A stretch of DNA of 18,163 nt from Clostridia bacterium (GTDB lineage Bacteria > Bacillota > Clostridia > Oscillospirales > CAG-272): assembly GCA_017624795.1 (NCBI GenBank), contig JAGAMJ010000019.1, forward strand, positions 1-18,163, written 5' to 3'. This document shows positions 12,655-18,163 of the stretch, piece after piece; position 1 is the stretch's first letter; every line of letters begins with the position of its first letter. Both the position numbers and the translations under genes were made by a program. The notes below the pieces were generated by a model. That model made no database searches, was not told where the DNA came from, and saw only the letters and a list, made by a program, of their open reading frames with translations.

Positions 12655-13563
12655 ATGAAAAGCACTCCCCTTTTGACACAGCCCCTTTGCTTTGAGCCCG
12701 TGGCGCTTTCGCAAAGAGAGCGCTACCTGTCCATAGCCATGCAAGATCCGTTGCAAAGCGCCGAGCGCGGCTTTGCCACTTTATATCTTTGGAGCGCGAT
12801 CTACGGTCAGGAGCTCGCCTTCACGGGTGACCACGTAGTGATCCGCTTTGGCAAGGACGGCAATTATAAATATCTGTTCCCCGTCGGCGCACCCTCGCCG
12901 CGCCCGATCATCGACGCGCTGCTGCAAGCAGAAGCACCGTTGCGCCTTGTCGGTGTGACCGAGCGCGAGCTCTCTTGGCTGCTGGACGCGTATCCCGACA
13001 CCTTTGACGTCAGGGAGGCCAGAGATTATGAGGATTATCTTTACTCTGCCGAGTCGCTTGACACGCTGGCGGGAAAAAAGCTGCACGCCAAGCGAAACCA
13101 CATCAACGCCTTTTGTGCGGCACATGAATGGTCGGTGCGTTCGCTCACTCCCGCCGATTTCGACGACTGCCGTGCGATCCTTGACGCTTGGTGTGCCGAA
13201 CGTCCAAGCGTTTCCGTTCAGCACGAGCGACGCGCCATTGACCGCGCCTTCCATGCTTTTTCGGAGCTTGAGCTGCACGGCGCGCTGCTGGTCGCCGATG
13301 GCCAGAGCGTTGCCTTTACCATCGGCAGCATGATCACCCCAGACACCTTGGACGTCCATTTTGAAAAAGCACTGCCCCTTGTGAGTGGTGCCTATCCCAC
13401 CATCAACCGCGAGTTCGTGCGCATGATGCGCCGTCGCTTCCCCGCGCTGGCGTGGGTCAACCGCGAGGAGGACATGGGTATCGAAAATCTGCGAAAGGCA
13501 AAGCTTTCCTATCACCCCGCTGCCCTGATCAAAAAGTTCTCACTCACGCAAAAAATAAAATAA
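12655..13563 (+). CDS. DUF2156 / phosphatidylglycerol lysyltransferase C-terminal domain protein
   Basis: 302 aa, a soluble protein with two GNAT-like halves of the DUF2156 (LPG synthase C-terminal) family. Typical marks are the N-terminal RERYLSI and GFATLYLWSAIY (39-50), the basic GKKLHAKRNHINAF (140-153), and near the C terminus INREFVRMM, WVNREEDMGIENLRKAKLSY. In MprF a related domain moves an amino acid from aminoacyl-tRNA to phosphatidylglycerol. This gene lacks the membrane flippase part, as do many clostridial stand-alone members, whose substrate is not known. The start is set at the ATG at 12655, after GAGGAA; the reading frame overlaps the FTR-like gene further upstream. The 13-base gap marks it as part of that operon. 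Confidence 0.85.
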   Translation: MKSTPLLTQPLCFEPVALSQRERYLSIAMQDPLQSAERGFATLYLWSAIYGQELAFTGDHVVIRFGKDGNYKYLFPVGAPSPRPIIDALLQAEAPLRLVGVTERELSWLLDAYPDTFDVREARDYEDYLYSAESLDTLAGKKLHAKRNHINAFCAAHEWSVRSLTPADFDDCRAILDAWCAERPSVSVQHERRAIDRAFHAFSELELHGALLVADGQSVAFTIGSMITPDTLDVHFEKALPLVSGAYPTINREFVRMMRRRFPALAWVNREEDMGIENLRKAKLSYHPAALIKKFSLTQKIK

Positions 13564-13572
13564 GGGCTTCTC

Positions 13573-13601
13573 TTGTATTTTTATCTTATTTATGATATAA
13601 T
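13573..13601 (+). promoter_or_regulatory. Promoter of plsY
   Basis: TTGTAT (13573-13578), a 17-base spacer, and TATAAT (13596-13601), about 45 bases upstream of the plsY start and immediately after the DUF2156 stop codon. A short CGCG inverted repeat (around 13612-13627) lies in the leader. Confidence 0.65.
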
Positions 13602-13646
13602 AACTGTATATCCGCGTCTTTTGGCGCGTTGTAACGGAGAGATCAT

Positions 13647-14387
13647 ATGGTTTGGAAAATTTTGCTTTGCTTCCTGTTCGGATACCTGATCGGAGGTATT
13701 AATCCCGCCTACATCATAGGCCGTCTGCGCGGCATTGATATCCGCAAGAAGGGCTCGCAAAACGCCGGTGCCTCTAACGCAGTCATTCTGCTTGGCAAGA
13801 CCGTCGGCGTTGCCATCGCCCTGTTTGACATTGGAAAGGCAGCCGCGTCGTTCTGGCTGGCACCCGTTATCTTCAATCAATTCGGTGGACTGCCGCTGGC
13901 AGCGGAGATCGCGGGCGTAGGCGCTATCATAGGTCACATTTTCCCCGTTTATATGAAATTCCGCGGCGGCAAGGGTACTGCCTGCCTTGGCGGTGTGCTG
14001 CTTGCTATCGACTGGCGTCTGTTTCTGATCGCGCTGTTCACCGAAATTCTGCTGGTGGTCGCCACCGACTATCTTTGCCTGTTGCCGATCACGATCGCGA
14101 TCGCCATCCCCGTGATCTATGGCTTGTGCGGTGAACAAGGCAACGGCTGGCTTCTCAATGCCACGGGCGGCTGGTGGGGCGCCGCTATGCTGTCCGTTGC
14201 GTCTGCGGTGATCTTGATCATGAACATCAAGAATATCCGACGCATCATTCACGGCACGGAAATGCATTTGAGCTATGCCTGGTCCAAAAACAAGCCCGCC
14301 GAGATCGAACGCATTCAAACCAACGAAAAGAAATGGGAAGAAAAAAAGGCGGCGAAGCGACAGGCACGCGAAAGCAAGGCCGAATAA
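13647..14387 (+). CDS. plsY: Acyl-phosphate:glycerol-3-phosphate acyltransferase PlsY
   Basis: 246 aa integral membrane enzyme that moves the acyl group from acyl phosphate to glycerol-3-phosphate, the first step of phosphatidic acid synthesis in Gram-positive bacteria. The three cytoplasmic motifs are present: KKGSQNAGASN (34-44, usual GSxNxGATN), ALFDIGKAA (58-66), and GHIFPVYMKFRGGKGTA (96-112). Five or so hydrophobic helices are visible, starting with ILLCFLFGYLIGG at the N terminus. The C terminus adds roughly 40 charged residues (NEKKWEEKKAAKRQARESK), longer than usual for PlsY and probably a cytoplasmic tail. GGAGAG precedes the start. The LOG-family gene follows after 43 bases without a terminator. 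Confidence 0.94.
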   Translation: MVWKILLCFLFGYLIGGINPAYIIGRLRGIDIRKKGSQNAGASNAVILLGKTVGVAIALFDIGKAAASFWLAPVIFNQFGGLPLAAEIAGVGAIIGHIFPVYMKFRGGKGTACLGGVLLAIDWRLFLIALFTEILLVVATDYLCLLPITIAIAIPVIYGLCGEQGNGWLLNATGGWWGAAMLSVASAVILIMNIKNIRRIIHGTEMHLSYAWSKNKPAEIERIQTNEKKWEEKKAAKRQARESKAE

Positions 14388-14430
14388 AATTTCACCGTTA
14401 CACCAACTTTGATCAAAAGGAGGTCGTTAT

Positions 14431-14973
14431 ATGAACATCACTCTTTACGGTGCGGCAAGCGACCGCATTGACCGCGCTTATATTGAGGGCGTAGAGGCGC
14501 TGGGACGCGCCATGGCAAAACGCGGACATACGATGGTATTTGGCGCCGGTTCGACGGGCTTGATGGGCGCCGCCGCACGCGGCATGGCCGCCGAGGGCGG
14601 CAAGATCATCGGCGTTACGCCCCATTTCATGCACGATCTGGAACCGATCTTCGCGCACTGCACCGAGATCATTCACACCGACACCATGGCACAGCGCAAG
14701 GATATTATGGAAGAAAAGGCAGATGCCTTTATCATCACCCCCGGCGGCATCGGTACCTTTGACGAGTTCTTTCAGATCCTGACCTTGAAGGTGCTTGGCA
14801 GACACGACAAACCGATCATTCTGTATAACATCAACAGCTTTTGGGATAATATGATCTCTGTGATCGGCACGGATCTGATCAAGGGCTTCATCAGCACCAA
14901 AACGGCGGACTGCTTCTGCATCTGCGAAACGCCCGACTCGGTCTTTAACGAGATCGAAAAGTCCAACGGTTAA
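14431..14973 (+). CDS. LOG family (TIGR00730) Rossmann-fold protein
   Basis: 180 aa. The LOG/lysine-decarboxylase-like fold is clear: YGAAS near the start, VFGAGSTGLMGAAARG (36-51), MAQRKDIMEEKADAFI (86-101) with the usual Arg-Lys, and ITPGGIGTFDEFFQ (102-115) matching PGGxGTxxE. The plant LOG enzymes release cytokinin bases from their 5'-monophosphates. Bacterial members are nucleoside-monophosphate phosphoribohydrolases, and the natural bacterial substrate is often unknown. AAAAGGAGG sits before the start. It is co-transcribed with plsY and ends at a strong terminator. Confidence 0.9.
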   Translation: MNITLYGAASDRIDRAYIEGVEALGRAMAKRGHTMVFGAGSTGLMGAAARGMAAEGGKIIGVTPHFMHDLEPIFAHCTEIIHTDTMAQRKDIMEEKADAFIITPGGIGTFDEFFQILTLKVLGRHDKPIILYNINSFWDNMISVIGTDLIKGFISTKTADCFCICETPDSVFNEIEKSNG

Positions 14974-14984
14974 TAAAAAAAGTG

Positions 14985-15023
14985 GCACCCCGTTGCGAAA
15001 AACTCGCAACGGGGTGCTTTTTT
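14985..15023 (+). terminator. Strong bidirectional terminator between LOG and GH84 genes
   Basis: A perfect 14-bp stem, arms 14985-14998 and 15004-15017 with a 5-base AAAAC loop, is followed on the plus strand by TTTTTT and on the minus strand by ACTTTTTTTATT. It closes both the plus-strand plsY-LOG unit and the minus-strand GH84 gene. Confidence 0.92.
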
Positions 15024-15042
15024 AATGCCCAAAGATCAAATT

Positions 15043-17700
15043 TCAGTTGGCGCTTGCCGCATAGATTTGCAGCTCCTTGATGTGGAAATTGGGGTTGTTC
15101 GAAATAGAGCAAAGCACACCGACCACGCGCACGTATCTTGCCCTCTCGCCGTTTTGGAAGCGCCAGCAATTGCCGCCCACCGCCTTCTCGCTCGCGTCAT
15201 CTCGCTTTTCGATCAGCAGCTTGAAGCTCTCACCGTCCTCGCTGGTGTAGACGTTATAATGGTAATATCTGTCGTCCTTATTGTAGCACAGGACGTAGAT
15301 CTCCTCCAAGGGCACGCTTTCCCCAAGATCAATTTGAAGAAAGCCCTTGTCGCCGTCGATGCTCACGCCTGCATAGGTACCAAGATCGCCGTCATTGATG
15401 CTGGCAGGATCGTTGTCGCGGTTCAAAAGAGCGCCGCTTGCCACCTTTCCGCTTGAAACAAGGTGATCCTTGCATCGGATCGGCAGATCTGCGCGGTACG
15501 CGGCTACGACCTGCTCGATCCAAGCTTCCAGCTCGGTTACGGCGGGCAGATCCGCATAAGCGCTTTCGGTCAGGAGCTTTTCCATCGCCTCTCTTTTTTC
15601 TTCCAGCTTGGACAGCAGCTCCACTCTCTTTTCGTTTTTGCCGTAATAGCAGCCGTTCTCACGGACGCGGTCGATCGCTTCCTTGATGCGGCAACGCAGC
15701 GCGTCGCGGTGCGTGATCTCACCTTCAAGCGCCTTGTTCGCAGCCAATACGATCGCCGTATGATTTTCCATCAGCCAAAGCGCAAAGGGCTTCAAGGTCC
15801 TTGTGCCCGTCGCGGTGTACTGATCCTTACCCGTGACGTCCTTCAAGGGGTAACTCGTGTGACGCCTGTAAAGCGCTTCGCCAAGATACATATCGGCGAT
15901 CACGGTGTCACTTTCAAACATACCCACGTACAGTCCGATCGCCGATGCCAGATCCTTCAATGCCTTAGCATAGGGCTTGATCTGCTCGTGCATAGCAACC
16001 GTTTGAAATTTGCTTTGATCCAGCAGAACGTCACACGCGTGAATGATCTTATTGATCTCAATTGCAACCGTCTTGGCGTTTTCTGCGCTGATATTTTCCT
16101 TGAACGCCGCGATCGCGTCGATCAGCTCCGGCGTGCCCTCTCCCTCGTCACCGCGCTTGTTATTATGATTGGTGAAGATCAGCATGGCATCGGAAAGCTC
16201 CTCGGTGTCCATGACGTATTTCATCGAATCGTTATAGACCGCGGCAGCATCGTACGCCTTCAAATTCCAGGTGTACTGACAGACCATGGGGATCACGGTC
16301 TTGTTGAACTGTGCCCATTGGAAGGGATTGGACATCAGGCCGTAGATATCTTCGGGGTTCAGATCCGTTCTGAAATTGGCGATGGGACCAAAGTCCAGCA
16401 CGTTTCCTCTGTCAACGGTGGGATAATTGGTCCACTGTAAGGGTGCGCGTCTTGTCTGCCCCTCGCGGTAACCCGTTTCGGTGCTGACGCCCTCGGTCTT
16501 GAAGCGATCTGCCATAGACTGATCGGTATCGGCAAACACACCTGCACCCGTGGTGATGATCTGCACGTTGTCCTTGAAATGAAGATCATAGTAGGAAACT
16601 TCCTGATATTCATACGCTTGCGTGTAGAATCTGGGAAAGCTTTTTTTCATCCAGCTGAGGTTATAGCTGGCAGGGCAGAAAATAAGATCGTAGCAATCGC
16701 CCTTTTCCCGACACCAATCGGCAATAATATTGACGATCGCGGTCGTTTCTGCCAAAACCTCCTCGGTCAGCACCTCACCCGGATTGTAAATGCTTTTCCA
16801 GGGTGTATGCAGAGTTCTTGGACCGTAGTGAACGTCATCGAGCAAAAGGCCGAAGGTCCTCACCCCCGCGTCGTAGAGCTGCTGGAACTTGGCTTTGAGC
16901 AAATTGATATGAGAGCCCTCAACGTTCTCGTCCCCCGCATTGTAGCGGATCGCGTTCTCGCCCGCATTTGCGGTTTCCGTGTACCCGAAACAATGTGCCG
17001 TCCAGACAAGGTCCGCCTTGTAGCGTCTTGCCGTTTCGGCAGCGATCTTCACGTTTTGGATATTGTTTTCGGCATTCTCCGAAGCGTCGGGATACAGCTC
17101 GTGCCACTTTGTGGTGTGATACGGATCGTCCTTTGGCGCATAGACCAGCTTGTTCATCTTGAAATCCGCCCCGAACTTGATCAGCTCCGCCTTTTCAGAC
17201 CAGCTCCAAGGTAAGCCATAGTAGCCCTCGATCAGTCCGCGGAACGCCATATCCGCATAGTCGTTGATCACAAAGCCCCTGTATTTCCCATCCTTTTCGA
17301 TCTGGGGCTTGATGAACTTGACCGTCGTCAGTCCTCGAAAAAGCCCCTCGGCATCTCCACCGATGATCGAAATACCGTTGCCGTTTGCCACGATCACGTG
17401 CGATTCCTTTTTCGAAAGCGTCGCGTTATTGACCGCATCGCCGCACGTTGCCTTGATCCGAGCGCTGATCGCGTCGTTTTGATCGACGCTTGTCAGATAC
17501 AGATTGGTCTTGCCCTTCTGTGCCCCCGTCGCAAAGGTCACGTTTTCATCGCCAAAGATCTCTTTGATGTAGCTTACGGTTTCGGCTTCAAGCGAGCCGT
17601 CGCCGCAAACTACGTTGATCGCTTTTTGATAGTCATAGCAATGATCCTCGTATGTAATGCTATGCGGAGAGGGAATGATCTCATATACCCTACTTTTCAT
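15043..17700 (-). CDS. GH84 beta-N-acetylglucosaminidase with C-terminal F5/8-type carbohydrate-binding domain
   Basis: 885 aa. Residues about 1-145 form a GH20b-like N-terminal domain. The catalytic barrel starts at MAFRGLIEGYYGLPWSWSEK (151-170) and includes NKLVYAPKDDPYHTTKWHELYP (the APKDDPYH stretch is a GH84 hallmark) and the catalytic Asp pair in GLLLDDVHYG (284-293). A helical region follows, then a discoidin-like (F5/8 C, CBM32-type) domain from about 750 to the end (WRFQNGERARYVRV is typical). GH84 enzymes remove terminal beta-linked N-acetylglucosamine, including O-GlcNAc, by substrate-assisted catalysis. The start at 17698-17700 follows AGAGG; a longer frame extends through the gap. 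No signal peptide or anchor is seen, unlike secreted clostridial GH84 enzymes, so it is probably cytoplasmic. Confidence 0.92.
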   Translation of the reverse strand: MKSRVYEIIPSPHSITYEDHCYDYQKAINVVCGDGSLEAETVSYIKEIFGDENVTFATGAQKGKTNLYLTSVDQNDAISARIKATCGDAVNNATLSKKESHVIVANGNGISIIGGDAEGLFRGLTTVKFIKPQIEKDGKYRGFVINDYADMAFRGLIEGYYGLPWSWSEKAELIKFGADFKMNKLVYAPKDDPYHTTKWHELYPDASENAENNIQNVKIAAETARRYKADLVWTAHCFGYTETANAGENAIRYNAGDENVEGSHINLLKAKFQQLYDAGVRTFGLLLDDVHYGPRTLHTPWKSIYNPGEVLTEEVLAETTAIVNIIADWCREKGDCYDLIFCPASYNLSWMKKSFPRFYTQAYEYQEVSYYDLHFKDNVQIITTGAGVFADTDQSMADRFKTEGVSTETGYREGQTRRAPLQWTNYPTVDRGNVLDFGPIANFRTDLNPEDIYGLMSNPFQWAQFNKTVIPMVCQYTWNLKAYDAAAVYNDSMKYVMDTEELSDAMLIFTNHNNKRGDEGEGTPELIDAIAAFKENISAENAKTVAIEINKIIHACDVLLDQSKFQTVAMHEQIKPYAKALKDLASAIGLYVGMFESDTVIADMYLGEALYRRHTSYPLKDVTGKDQYTATGTRTLKPFALWLMENHTAIVLAANKALEGEITHRDALRCRIKEAIDRVRENGCYYGKNEKRVELLSKLEEKREAMEKLLTESAYADLPAVTELEAWIEQVVAAYRADLPIRCKDHLVSSGKVASGALLNRDNDPASINDGDLGTYAGVSIDGDKGFLQIDLGESVPLEEIYVLCYNKDDRYYHYNVYTSEDGESFKLLIEKRDDASEKAVGGNCWRFQNGERARYVRVVGVLCSISNNPNFHIKELQIYAASAN

Positions 17701-17725
17701 ATATTCAACCTCTTTGTCAGATTTT

Positions 17726-17752
17726 GCGGATCCGAGTTGCCCTTCGATCCGC
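17726..17752 (-). promoter_or_regulatory. Leader hairpin upstream of the GH84 gene
   Basis: GCGGATC (17726-17732) pairs with GATCCGC (17746-17752) around a 13-base loop, between the gap terminator and the GH84 ribosome binding site. There is no T-tract after it on the minus strand, so it is not a terminator; it could protect a processed end or influence expression. No convincing -35/-10 pair is visible in this 55-base gap. Confidence 0.35.
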
Positions 17753-17754
17753 CG

Positions 17755-17790
17755 ATAAAAATAGGACGGACAGCAAACTGCCCGTCCTAT
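17755..17790 (-). terminator. Terminator of gap
   Basis: On the minus strand ATAGGACGG and CCGTCCTAT are the outer arms of a 13-bp stem (17761-17790, one G-T pair, 4-base loop), followed directly by TTTTTATC. It is a classic strong intrinsic terminator about 70 bases after the gap stop codon. Confidence 0.9.
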
Positions 17791-17859
17791 ATGCCGAACA
17801 GCGCCTACACGCATATTCGATGAGAAGCTGCGTTATGCGGTGCCGTTTTTCTGCTGAAA

Positions 17860-18163
17860 TTAGATCTCGGCGAAGTACTTGATGGTGCGGACCATCTGGC
17901 TGGTGTAGGAGTTCTCGTTGTCGTACCAAGAAACGACCTGAACCTGGTAGGTGTCGTCGTCGATCTTTGCGACCATGGTCTGGGTAGCGTCGAACAGAGA
18001 GCCGTAACGCATACCGATCACGTCGGAGGAAACGATCTCCTCGGTGTTGTAGCCGTAGGACTCGGTAGCGGCTGCCTTCATAGCGGCGTTGATGCCGTCA
18101 ACGGTGACGTCCTTGCCCTTGACAACGGCAACCAGAATGGTGGTGGAGCCGGTGCAGGTGGGA
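17860..18163 (-). CDS. gap: Type I glyceraldehyde-3-phosphate dehydrogenase, C-terminal part (runs off window)
   Basis: The last 100 residues of GAPDH, the glycolytic enzyme that oxidises glyceraldehyde-3-phosphate with NAD and phosphate. Seen are PTCTGSTTILVAVVKGKDVT, the conserved helix INAAMKAAA, EEIVSSDVIG, SLFDATQTMVAK and the near-terminal VVSWYDNENSYTSQMVRTI, which holds the conserved SWYDNE motif. The catalytic Cys lies upstream of the window. Codon use is strongly biased (ACC, GTC, ATC, TAC, AAG), much more than in neighbouring genes, as expected for a very highly expressed glycolytic gene. It has its own strong terminator before the GH84 gene. Confidence 0.95.
   Translation of the reverse strand, partial: PTCTGSTTILVAVVKGKDVTVDGINAAMKAAATESYGYNTEEIVSSDVIGMRYGSLFDATQTMVAKIDDDTYQVQVVSWYDNENSYTSQMVRTIKYFAEI

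Overview
The window looks like a chromosomal stretch of an anaerobic, fermentative member of the Bacillota, class Clostridia, probably an uncultured gut lineage. This is inferred from strong AGGAGG-type ribosome binding sites, TTGACA/TATAAT promoters, and clostridial families (DUF1836, DUF1858, PlsY, ROK glucokinase, ferredoxin:thioredoxin reductase-like protein). The sugar-salvage gene content also fits. GC content is moderate by eye. No rRNA, tRNA, CRISPR array, phage gene or transposase gene is visible.

Layout. (1) 1-1978, minus strand: DUF1836 regulator, a CoaX (type III pantothenate kinase) homologue that has lost key acidic residues, and the start of an ECF transporter S component. (2) 2003-5852: a minus-strand ROK glucokinase diverges from a plus-strand pair, nagA and an unusual two-part ROK-like protein whose start overlaps the end of nagA. 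The pair is followed by a compact fold-prone element and a bidirectional terminator. (3) 5889-8518, minus: CE4 polysaccharide deacetylase then GH78 rhamnosidase, both without signal peptides. (4) 8563-11470, minus: Nif3-family protein, a degenerate PPP-type phosphatase and RlmD, ending at a 70-bp palindromic repeat. (5) 11550-12002: a small DUF1858 CxxC protein whose promoter abuts a 191-bp imperfect palindrome with TA-flanked terminal inverted repeats (MITE-like). (6) 12051-14973: trxA diverges from a 65-aa ferredoxin:thioredoxin reductase catalytic-type protein, followed by a DUF2156 protein, then plsY and a LOG-family gene. (7) 15043-18163, minus: the end of gap (GAPDH), its terminator, and a large GH84 N-acetylglucosaminidase with no signal peptide.

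How the genes fit together. NagA, a ROK-like protein, glucokinase and GH84 point to intracellular processing of imported N-acetylglucosamine-containing oligosaccharides that feed glycolysis (GAPDH). The CE4/GH78 pair points to other imported glycans. The trxA/FTR-like pair suggests ferredoxin-driven thioredoxin reduction. The most unusual items are two apparent pseudoenzymes (CoaX-like and PPP-like), the shifted cysteine spacing of the FTR-like protein, the N-terminal domain on the ROK-like protein, and the MITE-like palindrome. I do not see one complete new multi-gene system.
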